Assembly: GCA_027604665.1 (NCBI GenBank)
Contig: JADGIZ010000581.1
Location: forward strand, 1-11,523
Length of the DNA stretch: 11,523 bases
Direction of reading: 5' to 3'
Origin: Polyrhizophydium stewartii
Lineage: Eukaryota; Chytridiomycota; Chytridiomycetes; Rhizophydiales
Made by a program: the position numbers and the translations under genes. Shown here in pieces: positions 1 to 9,504 of this stretch; position 1 is the stretch's first letter, and each line of letters opens with the position of its first letter. Under the pieces are notes generated by a model. The model worked only from the letters and a program-made list of their open reading frames with translations. It was not told the origin of the DNA and ran no database searches.

Positions 1-90
1 CCGCCACAGAGTGTTCCGCCAAGAACGAGAATCGACAGATCGAGAGAGTTGACATCGGGAGCCGGCAGGAGTCCGGCAAGCGAGACCTGT
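1..90. other. Flank downstream of U6, no gene seen
   Basis: This stretch lies beyond the 3' end of the U6 gene. I find no convincing open frame, tRNA cloverleaf or splice-site pattern in it. It contains a short imperfect direct repeat (CCGGCAGGAG followed by TCCGGCAAG near 62-81). It may be the end of a neighbouring transcription unit outside the window. Confidence 0.4.
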
Positions 91-97
91 AAAAAAA
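91..97 (-). terminator. Pol III oligo-T terminator of U6
   Basis: Seven consecutive A on the plus strand read as T7 on the transcribed strand, directly after the small GCCC-ATAC-GGGC hairpin. Runs of four or more T stop RNA polymerase III, and U6 genes normally end this way. Confidence 0.85.
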
Positions 98-153
98 TTT
101 GCCCGTATGGGCTATCCACTCAAGTTTTGCGTGTCATCCTTGCACAGGGAGCC

Positions 154-184
<31 letters not shown>

Positions 185-208
185 TTAGGTGAGGGCCGAA
201 GCCACTCG
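91..208 (-). ncRNA. U6: U6 spliceosomal snRNA
   Basis: U6 RNA forms the catalytic core of the spliceosome with U2 and pairs with the 5' splice site. Read on the minus strand, the sequence has the 5' stem capped by a TTCG loop (about 207-191), the block AATTGGAACGATACAGAGAA, the ACAGAGA box at 170-164, the catalytic AGC shortly after it, and the internal stem-loop ending in AAGGATGACACGCAAA. A run of seven T on the minus strand (97-91) is the expected Pol III terminator. The central 60-70 nt match human and fission-yeast U6 almost base for base, as I recall them. Two details differ. There is one extra T in the 5' arm of the internal stem-loop (GGCTCCCTG rather than GGCCCCTG), and a small GCCC/GGGC hairpin sits just before the terminator (112-101). 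The 5' end is placed to within a few bases. The identity is near certain; whether this copy is the active one is not shown. Confidence 0.95.
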
Positions 209-429
209 AGAGAAAAATTGCCGTGCCCCCGTACTTGTAGGGAGTTTCCGGTGATCATACCGCGGTTGTGGGAAGTGCGGGTTTGCACGCCCTGCCGGTC
301 TTCGTTCGGATGCAGCCACCTTGTTCTCGGCGCAGGCTGGCGTGGACGTGAGTGGGTGTTCATTGAGAGACGGGTGTCGGAGTGGCGTTCCGCTGGGCGG
401 CATCGCAGCTCTCCGTGCGAGAGGCTTGC
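209..429 (-). promoter_or_regulatory. U6 upstream region and NDUFA7 3' UTR
   Basis: These 221 bases separate the stop codon of the complex I gene from the start of U6 on the same strand, so they must hold the 3' UTR of the first and the promoter of the second. About 25-30 bases upstream of U6 the minus strand reads CTACAAGTAC (240-231), a weak TATA-like element at the position where Pol III U6 promoters carry a TATA box. I do not see a clear A or B box. The promoter assignment is positional inference. Confidence 0.4.
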
Positions 430-1267
430 TCAGCGGACGGCGCGCATCGAGAACTCGGGGTTGGAGGCGTCCGGCGCGAGATGCGGGGCAGTGGGCGTGT
501 ACTTGTAGCGGTTGTTGATAATGGGCGGCACGATGGGCACGATTCCCGGCGCCTTGGCCGCCTGGGCTGCGGACTCGCCCGAGCCGATGCTGAGGGCAGC
601 GGGCGACGGCAGCGACGCAAGCTCGCTCGGCGTGAAGACAACCGTCTGCGGGTATGCGCGGCGCACGTCCCTGTTGAAGTAGTAGTTGGCAGCAACCTTC
701 TTGGGCACGGGCGACTTGTACGGTGGCTGCGATCTGCGCATGCGGAGCCTGGTCAGCAGCGCCGGCCTGTTCGGCGGCCCGCCGGCGCTGGGGGGGGGCC
801 CGGTCCGCGGGCCAAGGAGGCGGGCTCGCTCACCCAGGTGCGACCACACGGAACTCGGAGGCCTGCGTGCGGGTGCGGTAGCGGCCACGGCATGAGCACA
901 AGAGTGCGTGGGCGCGCGGGAACGGCGCGAGGACGCACCTGCGGGGCGCTGCCCGTGGAGTTGGGGTTCTGCGGTCGCCAAGAGTCGCAGGCGCCGGTGT
1001 CGTCGTCAGCGTGATTTTCGAGATGGTCGGCAGACGGGCCGCAGACACGGAGAGCGCGGCGGCCTCGCGAGCGCTGTGCCGTTGCGGGCCAGGCAGGAGA
1101 GGCGGCTCTGCCGCAGCGCTCGTCCAAAGCAGCCAGTACCGCGCCAGTGCGGGCCCGCCTGCGTTGGGCGTGCGGCCAGCAGCACGCACCACGCGGTAGA
1201 TCCACTTCAGGTCCGCCAGAGACTTGGGGATGCCGCCGAGGTGACGCTCGATCCACTTGAGAACCAT
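430..1267 (-). CDS. NDUFA7: NADH:ubiquinone oxidoreductase B14.5a subunit (NDUFA7/NUZM)
   Basis: This is a nuclear-encoded accessory subunit of mitochondrial complex I, located at the matrix arm. Proposed exons are 1267-1190, 968-939 and 726-430, giving 134 residues, close to the 113 of the human protein plus the longer tail that fungal members carry. The hallmark is ANYYFNRDVRRAYP in exon 3, matching NNYYCTRDGRR of NDUFA7, preceded by a proline-rich PPYKSPVPKK. Exon 1 begins MVLKWIERHLGG; its ATG at 1267 is the first in frame. The C-terminal part is alanine/proline rich and ends NPEFSMRAVR. Both introns (969-1189, 727-938) have GTGCGT donors and a CTGAC branch motif before the acceptor. The middle exon is only 30 nt; if it is wrong, a single 463-nt intron joins exons 1 and 3 in the same phase. 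Identity rests mainly on exon 3. The exon 1 sequence fits the family by position rather than by a strong motif. It sits tail-to-head between ZUP1 and U6. Confidence 0.78.
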
Positions 1268-1488
1268 GGTGCGTCTGGGGGCGGGCCAGCGCACGCAAGC
1301 GTGTGCGCGTGCGCGTGCGAGGGAGGGCCAGCAGCGCGCGGCGCGCCGTATCGGCGAGTCAGCGTCCGGGCTGCGGCGTCGGCGCGCGGCTGCAGCACAC
1401 ACCTGATTCGACGGGGAAAGTGAGCGGCAGTCGAGCCGAGCGTCCAACACCCATCGGGCGTCGTCGGCGAGTATGCCCGAGAGCACCT
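1268..1488 (-). promoter_or_regulatory. Gap between ZUP1 stop and NDUFA7 start
   Basis: These 221 bases must contain the ZUP1 3' UTR and the NDUFA7 promoter, both on the minus strand. The part near the NDUFA7 ATG is rich in alternating GC and GTGCG repeats (about 1290-1320). I see no TATA box and no further gene. Confidence 0.5.
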
Positions 1489-2947
1489 TCATTCAGGAAC
1501 AAGCCTAACAGACGGCACGCGCTTGCGTTGCTCGCGCTCCTCAGATCCAAGTATGCGCTGCTCGCGCACACACAGAAGCGAGTACTGAAGGTGCTGGCTT
1601 AGCCGCTTCGCCGGGAGGCGAAAGTGGCCCAGAAATGCATCAGCCCGCCAGGCTTCGACCCGATCCAGATGGGTCAAAGACGGCGCGAGCACAAGGTCGA
1701 CGAGGCGCTCGGGCAGAGGACGACCAGGATCGAAGATGAGCAGATTCACCTCGCCGCTCGTCAGCCGCTCGACGCCGACGACGATGCGGCTGTGGCCTTG
1801 GTGCTGCAGATACACTCTGCGGCCGGCTAGCGTCAGCTCCTGACTTGGATATTGACAGCAATCATCATCTGCGCATCCACGCGATCCGCAGCTCATAATA
1901 CTCACGGAAGCGTATCGGCGCGATGCCGCACTCGCGATGCATCCGCTTCGCCGCGCTCAAAGTAGTCCAACAGCATATCAACAAGGCGCGGGTGCGTGCG
2001 CTGTGGGCCAGACGGCTGATGCACGTCGTAGACTTGCAGTGGAACACCAAGGTAGCTGAGCAGCGCGGCACAGTCTGTCGTGCCGATCCACTTTCTTGTG
2101 TCGCGAATTTGGTGCTCCAGCTTCCATGCCCGCGCTTCAAGTCAGCGCGAAAGACCAGCCGCTCTTGTGGACCAATGGTACGCCCCACCTGCGCCGCTCC
2201 TTCCGGGTCAAAGCCGGCCTGCCATGCTTCGTGCAGCATGTCCTGAATCTGCTCAACCGTCGGCGTGCCGTTCAGCGTTGCATGCAGTGCCGCAAACGCC
2301 GGCATCTTGAGCGCCACGGACAGGAGCATCTGCAGATTGCGGTAGCCGCACGCCCAGTTCTCGCGGCGTTGCCGGGTTGGGAACTCGATGCCGGCATGGC
2401 AGAGCGTGACTCGCTCGGTCGGGCTGTTGGCCAGCGACATTCGCCGCTCAAAGAGCCGTGTCATCACCCGGATCCAGCTCAGCTGCTGTACGGCACCTCC
2501 ATGCCCCTGCCGCTCGCTCGCACCCGCTGGGCCGATCGGTCGCGGCAGTGTTGCTCCGGTTCCATCAGAGTCGCGGCCCGCCGCAGCAACGACAACGACA
2601 CCAGAAGGATCCGTGGCAAGCGTCGCTTGACGCCTCGGCATCGACGCCTGTGGACCGGGGCGTCTCTGGACGCCCCGGTCTCTGCGGTCGCGCCGGCCCT
2701 CATCCTCGCCGAGCGTCCGCCCCCCAGCCTCGCCTCGGCCGTCCGCGCGACGCCGGCCGGGGGTCGCACGTTCTGGGCTCGGCGACGACGGGCGCCGTGC
2801 ACGCTTGCCGGCGGTGGGGCTGCTGCCACTGCCGCCGCCGCCAAAGTGCGATTCAACATGGGCCTCGAGCTCGCGAAGCTCAAACGGAAAGTCGCACACG
2901 GGGCAGTACTGCCAGTCGCCGTCGGAGCTGGTGCCGTTGGGCTGCAT
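1489..2947 (-). CDS. ZUP1: ZUP1/ZUFSP-like C78 peptidase (K63-ubiquitin deubiquitinase)
   Basis: Family C78 enzymes such as human ZUP1 and fission yeast Mug105 are cysteine proteases; ZUP1 cleaves K63-linked ubiquitin chains in genome-stability pathways. Exons are 2947-2189, 2120-1906 and 1816-1489, giving 433 residues. The start at 2947 lies just ahead of an N-terminal zinc finger (C15, C18, H30, H34). A long Gly/Ser/Arg-rich, probably disordered linker follows, then the protease domain. Catalytic residues are visible: Cys200 in WACGYRN, His333 and the oxyanion Gln329 in YLQHQGHSR, and Asp354 in FDPG. The His-Asp spacing of 21 and Cys-His spacing of 133 agree with the human enzyme as I recall it. 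Exon 2 carries TRKWIGTTD and GPQRTHPRL, both family blocks. Introns 2121-2188 and 1817-1905 are supported by GT donors, CTGAC motifs and exact joining of conserved blocks (GAAQ-LEHQ and TLP-VYLQHQ). Human ZUP1 has more zinc fingers and ubiquitin-binding motifs, so this is a shortened architecture. The linker could hide a further small intron. Confidence 0.9.
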
Positions 2948-3186
2948 GCTGGCAAGTCGCGATGACACGATCGACCCAGATCCGCATCGGCCGAGAGAAG
3001 CAACGAGAGGCCTCGCCAGCGACATGGCGCGCAGCCGAGGGTCTGCGCCGCCCCGCCCCGCGGTCGGCATGCCTGCCGCAGCCCCACAGGCGCAGCCCTC
3101 CACGGTCGCTCCGTGGCGTCGCCACAGAACCAACGCGGAACAGCGTGTCAAAGCGCAGGGCGACGAGGCTGGCCGGCCTGCCCGCG
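2948..3186. promoter_or_regulatory. Divergent promoter region ZUP1 / SPP2
   Basis: These 239 bases separate the two start codons, so both promoters and 5' UTRs must fit here. The sequence is GC-rich and I see no TATA box or clear operator. Open frames run through it on both strands only because stop codons are rare at this base composition. Confidence 0.6.
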
Positions 3187-5680
3187 ATGCCCAACAACGA
3201 CAAGCGGCCGTTCGCCGCCAGAAGCAACAGCGGCAGCGGCAGCGGCAGCGACAGCGACAGCGACGGCGGCGGAGACAGGCTTGGCCAGGGCAGCGCAAAA
3301 CGTCCGCGCACTCGGTCCGACCAGCCCATCCTCGAGTTCGAGGACTCGCGGCCTGTTGGGTGAGTTGGGCGGGTGACTCGGGCTCCATCGACCTCGTGCC
3401 CTCCCCCATGCGCCTGGCTGGACGGCCAAGCCGCCGAGACGGCAGCTGACCTCGGACGCTCGCGCTCGCGGCCCGCCGCCGCCGCCGCGCACCGGCCTCA
3501 CCCCCCCAACCTCGCCTCTCAGAGACTCGCCTGGGGAGAGCAGGTCGCCGCTCGTCATCCCCCTGATCCGCCAGAACCAATGGCGCACCGACGGCATGGA
3601 CGTGGATGTGCCCGCAGGCGACGACGCACGGCCCAGCGGCGGCGACGCGGCCCGTAGCACCGGCACCACAGGCAGCCCCGCCGCTGCGCCCGCCCCAAAC
3701 GGCGAGGCGGCCACGCCCGACCGCCGGCTGGGCTACGGCCTCGTCCTGCCGACCAGGCACAATGGGATCGCTCGCGACGCCAACGACGCAGACGGCCCGG
3801 ACGCCGGCGCATCCGAACCAGACGCTGCCGGCGCGGGACGCCCAGACGGCGGCGCTGCAGACGACCCAGCGCCGACCCTGGAAGAGGAGGCCGTCCAGGC
3901 GCTGCGGGACCAGGCGAGCGGCAAGGAGGCTTTGAGCCGTCCCAAGATCGGCGACCTGCCCATCCTTGTGCAGAATGCCGTTCCCGGGCTGAACGCCTTT
4001 GACAACGACGTCGACCGGTATCGCCACGACGTTGCGATGCGGCCCGATGTGGTGAGTTGGCCCGTGTCTTCCTTGCCCCTCCCCCCTGCCGCGGCGTTGC
4101 GGGCGGTGGGCCGAGGCGGCCTCATCGGCATCTCGCCGCCTTGCCCACCTTGGCGCGCTGGCTGCGCAACCCAAACCACGCAAATGTGCACCTCACTGAA
4201 GCGCATGACGGACGCCGCCTCGTCCCCGCAGAGCACGCTCGAAGACTACGAGCAGGTCCCCATCGACCAGTTCGGCGAGGCCATGCTGCGCGGCATGGGC
4301 TGGTCCGACGGAAAGCCCGTCGGGAAGAACCAAGGCGCCATGGTCGTACCCGTCGTGCCCAAGCCACGACCCCATCTGCTTGGTCTCGGCGCAACGCCGG
4401 CGCCTGTTGTCGAGTCAAAGTCCAAGCGGCCGCCCCGCCCCGGCGACAACCGCAAGCCCGAGGTTCGTTCGGATGAAAATGGCCGTTGGTTGCGCAGCAC
4501 CACCCGGCTGCTGACAAACACGTTCAACCCTGGTGTGCGCCTCCGCCTTGTGCGCTCTCAGAGCTCACGTACTCCGTCCCGACCCGCACCTCCGGCAGAT
4601 GCGTACCGGGACAGTGCGCGCTCGGTCAAGGAGCGGCCCGCCAAAGGATGTGCGTGGCCGCCCGTCTTGAATGCGCGCGGGCCGCCACCGCTGCTGCTGC
4701 TTCTTCCGCGCCATGCCCGATCGTGGTTGCTGACATACACACGCACCCGCCCGCCTCAAACTGCAGACGACGTCGTGCCTGGTGCGCGCGTCTTCATCAA
4801 GGCAGGCAGCAGCCGGGGCAAGAAGGGGTTTGTCCTCGAAGTCAAGGAGAAGACATCGGGGCGGGTCGTCAAGATCGAGCTCGAGGACACAAAAGACATT
4901 GCGCGAGTCTGGTTTGGCGACGTATCGGTCATTGAGCCGGCGCCCGCGTCGGCGCTGCATTCAATTGCCCTTGCACCAAAAGGATCCGCGCGTGCACCAT
5001 TCCCATCTCCTTCGAGCGCTGCGCCGGCCGCGGCCGTGGCTACCGTGTACGAAACCCCTGCGCCACCCACTCCGGTTGTCGCCAAGCCCAAGCGATCGTG
5101 GCTCCAACCGCGACTCCGCGTGGTGGGTGGCGCTGCCACGTCCCTTGCGCTACTTGCCTCTTTTTGGCGGCTGCTGACCCAAAGTCCTCGGCAGCGCATT
5201 GTCAGCAAGTCCTTACGCAAGGGAAGACTCTTCAACAGCAGGGCAATCATCGACGATGTGGTGCGCATCGGCGAATGCATGCTGAGGATCGAGGGATCCG
5301 GCGAGATTGTCGACGGTAAGCGCTTCCGTGTGTCGGCTATGCCTGTTGCCGGCTCTGCGTCAAGGCGCTGACCTCTGCATTTTTCGCGCCAGAGGTGTAC
5401 GACCGTCAACTCGAAACGTGCTTGCCCAATGTCGGAAGGCCGGTCAAGGTGGTCGACCACGCTGACCGCCAACTCATTGGCATGACCGGCGAGCTGCTGG
5501 AAAAAGACAGCAGGAAAGAGCGCGCCGTCGTGCGCCTTGATCACGACGATTCAATCGAGGTTGGTTTTGCTGCGCACGGCTCTCTCAACAACCAGATGCT
5601 GACTCTGCGCTGTGCACCTCCTGTGGTCGCTCGCATCATAGACGTTCACGTTTGACGAGGTCTGCGACTTTGTCGAGTGA
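3187..5680 (+). CDS. SPP2: Spp2/GPKOW/MOS2-type G-patch and KOW pre-mRNA splicing factor
   Basis: In yeast, Spp2 uses its G-patch to recruit and activate the DEAH helicase Prp2 before the first splicing step; GPKOW is the animal counterpart with DHX16. Exons are 3187-3359, 3523-4051, 4232-4462, 4562-4649, 4767-5122, 5195-5315, 5393-5559 and 5642-5680, giving 567 residues with every junction in phase. The N-terminus is Ser/Gly/Asp rich, then PLVIPLIRQNQ matches the GPKOW ELVIPLI block. The G-patch is at about 245-290 (DQFGEAMLRGMGW, then LLGLGATP). A first KOW follows at about 342-385 (PGARVFIKAGSSRGKKG), then the family block WLQPRLRVRIV with RAIIDDV, and a second KOW at about 516-555. The last 12 residues (TFTFDEVCDFVE) match the GPKOW end. 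Six of seven introns have CTGAC. The junction between exons 3 and 5 is the least certain: exon 4 was chosen because donor, acceptor and phases fit. An alternative exon 2 acceptor at 3543 is also in phase. Introns 2 to 5 are all multiples of three without stops. Confidence 0.9.
3229..3270 (+). repeat. Hexamer repeat encoding Ser-Gly / Ser-Asp dipeptides
   Basis: Tandem AGCGGC units pass into AGCGAC units and then GGCGGC, inside the first exon of the Spp2 homologue. They code for about six Ser-Gly/Ser-Asp dipeptides in the disordered N-terminal segment. Tracts of this type change length easily and Ser-Asp runs are typical acidic phosphorylation targets; the latter is inference. Confidence 0.8.
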
Positions 5681-5862
5681 TACCGACCCCGCTTCTCCTT
5701 CTCCTCGGCCCACAACGCCGCATGCATGCTCGACCAGGCACGCAGGATCCACTAGTTCGCGTCCATGCGCACTTGCGCCTCTGCCTCCTTGCGACGCGCT
5801 TAGCATGTCCCACCCCGCCGTTTCGATGCGCCTTATCACGCTTGCCTCAACCACCGCATTTT
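5681..5862. other. Convergent 3' region SPP2 / TANGO6
   Basis: These 182 bases lie between the two stop codons of convergent genes and must hold both 3' UTRs. The plus strand starts pyrimidine rich (CTTCTCCTTCTCC at about 5691-5704). No canonical AATAAA was found on either strand. I see no gene. Confidence 0.6.
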
Positions 5863-8800
5863 TTATAGCACTAGACAGTCTGCAATATCTTGCAGAGCAA
5901 CCTGCGCATGCTGCCGCAGCAGGGCGTCCTCGTCGCCGTCTCGCGTCATGCGCAGCTGCTTCTGGAACGCAAGGATGCGAGGCATGGTCAACACCGTCGG
6001 CGCGTCGGCGCCGAGCGAGCGGATCAACGCCGAGATCACGACGGCCGAGCCTGCTCATGCACGCGGACGACAGGGCATTGCAGGCGTGTTTCGGATTCGA
6101 ATGAACCGGGAGAAGCACGGTCAGAAGCACGCCCGTGCACCTTGAATCGCTCCAACTGCCCGCCCACCCACCTCGGCGAGCTTCCGGCATCCGCTCGAGT
6201 CGCAACGCCATGATCAGATAGTCGCTGATCTGCTCGATGAACGGAAGGAGAGCTAGGGGAGCCACATCTGCAACACGAGCGAGCAGCGACAGGGCACTCG
6301 ATCTGATTTCCTTGATGTCGTCGCGCATGCATGCCATGATGGCGGGCATGATCACGGAAGCTGCGGCGGTTGGCTTGTATGAGCCCGTGCAGCGTCCAGC
6401 CAAGAAATTCAGGCAAGGCGGGAGGGTGCATTCACTTGCCATGTTTGGGGAAAACCTGGCCAGAGCGGTGGATGGTCTGCATGAGCGCCTCGCCAATCCT
6501 CACGCGGTAGTCGAGTGTCAGCGACTCCTTGTCCATGTATCGCTTGGCAATGCGTGACAGCGTCTGCGGCGCATAGACGTCTGTTAACGCGCTGAGTCCT
6601 TTGACTGCGTTGAGGTAAATGAAGCTGTCCTCGTCTTCGACCAGATCGAGAAAGATGGAGATGATGCTTTCCAGGTTCTCGCGCGCCACTGCACTGCGGT
6701 CCAGGACGAGCTGGCGCAAGACTGACATGCCAAACGCCCGCACAGGAAGCAGCTCATCGCCAAGGTTCTTGAGCGCCTCGCGGAATTGATCTCGCGCCTT
6801 CTTCTCAGCAGCCATGGCTGCGGCATCCTGTGCCGTGCTACTCAGCGTGTCTTGTGAGCTGCTTGGGCCGACGTTTGCTGGCGCAAGACGCGCAGCCATC
6901 GCAGCACGAATCTCTCTGCTTGCGGCACGAATGTCCTCGTCGGGGTGCTGAGTCAGTGTTTGCAGGATGATACGAATGTCGGCAATCACACGTTGAGCGT
7001 CGTCGTCGAGATCCAGCGAAGCTGCAAAAACAGATACAACTTAGAACCAGATCTCCATCAGGGCTTCTCAATCATGCGCGTACCGGCAGAAAATATCTCC
7101 TTGAGCAGCGTCAGGGCCAACGCGATACCCTCATGCTCCGAATCAATCAGCATGCTCTTCACAAACTGGAGAACCTGGCGCGTGTCCTTGAGCAGCGCAT
7201 CTCCAAACTCGTTCATCATCGCCAGTATCGCGGCCGCGTGCTGCATCTCGGCACTTGCAATCCACGGCATGTGCAGCGTCACCTGTCAGCTTGGAAGCAG
7301 GGCACTTGAGCTACAGAGTTGCCCCCTCGCAACGCACGCTTCACAAAGTGCCTCTGCGGCCGATACCGTTGGCGACTCAACGGCAAGAAGCGATGGATCT
7401 GATGCGGCGGATTTTGACGTCCCAGAAACAGCGGACTGCGTGACGCCATCGTCGTCGTCGCTGTCACAGGCAGCATTTGCGTCCAAGGTGTGCGAGCGCC
7501 GCGCACGCAGGCTACCTTCGAGAACAGCAAGAAATAGTTCGCCGACAATCGAAGGCTGCTCCAGGCCTGCAACGAATGCGCAAAATGCCTCGAGATCAAC
7601 TACTTGGTTCTCTCCGGCCCGAATGCGCTCAAGCAATGGCTTGGCTGGCACAACAAAGGAGAGCCCACCCGCCTCGGATCGCACAATCTCGGCTATCGGC
7701 CTGGTCGCACTCTTCAGCGCAACGTCATAAAGTGCCGCCACTGCGTCCGAGACATCCGCCAGCTTGAAGAATGCCTCCAGGATTTGACGGAGGGCCGACC
7801 GCATCACCAACTTGGATGCTTCGGCCTTCTCCCACAAAAAATAGAGCTGCGGGACGACTTTTAGCAGCACTTAGCATCAATCTATCGCGAGGCGGTGAGC
7901 AAGCGGCTTTCAATCACCTTTGGAAATGATCCGCATCAGAGTTGGGCTGGGCTCGCTCCCGGCAATCAGCCGCTCAATGGACTCCACCGCTGTCGAGATT
8001 CGGGTGTCTGCGACAAGGACCGAGTCTGGCGGTAGACTTGTCGGAAGTCAGTATAAGAAACGAGAGATGAACGCGTATCAAGGTTGCGTGAGCTCACTTT
8101 GACTCTGGATCCAGGTAGAATGCTTGCAGCGAAGCCAGAATCGGATCGATAAAGTACTTTGCTCCAAGCTCCGGACGCATATTCACAAAATGCACCATGG
8201 TAAAGCTGGCCGCCAAAGAGACGGGCCTTGCTGACGCGGCTGCATCGGCTATGATCGATCGCAATTGGGCCGATATGTTGGAAAAGTATTTCTGCGGTTG
8301 ACGTGGGCCGAGTCAGCAATGCAGCGCGTGGGGGCTGTTAAAGCAGGAACGTACAGGTTTTGGGATCTTGGAAGGCGGAGAAAGGAGCAGGCGAGCAATC
8401 TGCTCCAGCTGCGTCGCTGTGGGCGGTGAGTCGTCCGAGGTCAGGAGAAGCAGCAGCAGCGACAGCACTCCATCATTTCGCAATATCAGAGTTGACAGTT
8501 GCGTGCCAGCCATCATCGAAAGCCAGCGTGGGACGGGGAAGCCGCGCGGCGGATCGGCAAGCAGCGACATCAAGGCGTCCATCCCCAGTCTCGTCCCAAG
8601 CCTACACAAACACCGCAGGTGAATCAGCGATCTTGGATCACATCGGCCAGCATGCTTTGACATACGTTTCGCAGATGCTCGTCGTGAAAGCCCAGCAAAT
8701 CTCTTGAGATAATGTCTTGCCCGAAGACGCAATCAAGAGGTCTGCAGCGACGGCATCCGCCTGAACAGCAAGAGCCGAAAGGATCAGATGCGACAGGTAT

Positions 8801-9504
8801 CTGCGCCGCAAAATGTCGACCACAAAGCCGCCGCGATCCAGCTGAACCAGCTGCATGAGCTGATCGATGGCGTCTGCGAAAATATACCGGTCAAGCGGCG
8901 CTTCTGGCACGCCCGAGTTGTCTGAAGCGCCGTCCGGCAGCTTTTGCGGGTTCGGCGAAGAGTTCGTGGGCATCTTGAAGGCCATGAGGACTTTTTTGGA
9001 GCTGAACAGATCCAGCGCAGGCACCATGCCCCAGCACACGACAATGGGTACGAGCGACTCGAGCGCGCTCTGGTCCTTGACGCCGTCAACCTGGCTGCCG
9101 GGCAGGCTGCGCTGGACATGAGCCGTCTTGGCAAGGCAAGCGAGGCAGGCGCGCACAAAGCGGGCTCGAACGGCCGCAGCGCCGGAGCGATCGGCGCTCA
9201 GGGCCGAAGTTGAGGGATCCGCGGCATCGTTGTGCTGCAAGGAGCTATTGGTTGGCTCGTGGCTTTCAAGCGGGCCAGAGCCTGCCGGTACGGGGGCTCC
9301 GGCGTCGCCAATGTGCTCAAGTCGAGCCTGAAGCAGGTCGACAAAAGAGATGCCAGCCGGGGGCACGTGGGTGCTGGACGACGAGCCGGCGAGCACGGCG
9401 GCAGTGCGAAGGCAGTCGCGCAGCGCTGCCGGCGGAAGGGGTCCGGTATCGCCGCTCTCGGCGTCGCTGCCGCTGTCGCCGTCGCGCGTGGGCTCGACGG
9501 CCAT
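5863..9504 (-). CDS. TANGO6: TANGO6 / Rtp1 family HEAT-repeat protein
   Basis: Yeast Rtp1 helps assemble and import RNA polymerase II subunits; the metazoan orthologue TANGO6 was named from a secretion screen. Exons are 9504-8666, 8601-8355, 8291-8098, 8036-7918, 7857-7338, 7253-7084, 7021-6440, 6360-6172 and 6050-5863, giving 1015 residues against about 1090 in human. The C-terminal third carries the family signature: ELLPVRAFG (about 787-794), then EDEDSFIYLNAVKGL and YRVRIGEALM, then RDDIKEIRSSALSLLARV, and after the last junction ARRGSAVVISALIRSLG, which aligns without gaps to EVRRAAVHVVTLLLRGL of human TANGO6. The N-terminal part is alpha-helical with LDRYIFADAIDQLMQLV and LMRIISKVV blocks; an acidic Ser/Asp linker lies around residue 600-620. 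Intron 7 (6361-6439) has a GC donor. The intron at 7254-7337 could instead be read as 51 nt (GTTGCG donor to CTGACAG acceptor), which also keeps frame. No transmembrane segment or signal peptide is evident, which fits the cytosolic Rtp1 role better than a Golgi role. Confidence 0.9.
6361..6439 (-). other. GC-AG intron in TANGO6
   Basis: The seventh intron of the TANGO6 gene begins with GCAAGT after CATG and ends with CCGCAG. Using it joins SGQVFPKH to ASVIMPAIM in phase and aligns without gaps to human TANGO6 (GDMVSKY then RDPLIHAF). The overlapping GT at 6435-6434 (GTGAAT) would give the wrong phase for this acceptor. A standard GT-AG alternative (GTTTTC to ACAAG) is in phase but leaves the block one residue short and removes the PKH motif. 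GC-AG introns are a known minor class with otherwise strong donor matches, as here. Confidence 0.75.

Noticed and set aside
1865..4183. A 772-codon open frame on the minus strand running through ZUP1 exon 1 and antisense to the start of SPP2.
   Set aside because: Only its lower-coordinate part encodes ZUP1. The part above 2947 is antisense to SPP2 exons and introns, has Arg/Cys/Ala-rich shadow composition, and exists because stops are rare at high GC.
4463..4561. Treating the stretch after the Spp2 G-patch as exon rather than intron (VRSDENGRW and on).
   Set aside because: It has a donor-like GTTCGT, a CTGAC motif and a pyrimidine-rich acceptor, and the downstream phases only close with it removed. 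It remains the weakest Spp2 junction.
5743..5756. The 14-mer GGATCCACTAGTTC, identical to part of a common cloning-vector polylinker.
   Set aside because: The match ends after 14 bases and both flanks are ordinary genomic 3' UTR sequence, so vector contamination or a construct junction is not supported; most likely chance.
6051..6171. Read-through of TANGO6 exon 8 into the frame containing TGVLLTVLLP, which superficially resembles a helix of the family.
   Set aside because: Splicing from 6172 to 6050 gives an ungapped match (ARRGSAVVISALIRSLG) and continues to the family C-terminus, while the read-through frame becomes low-complexity Arg/Ala sequence.
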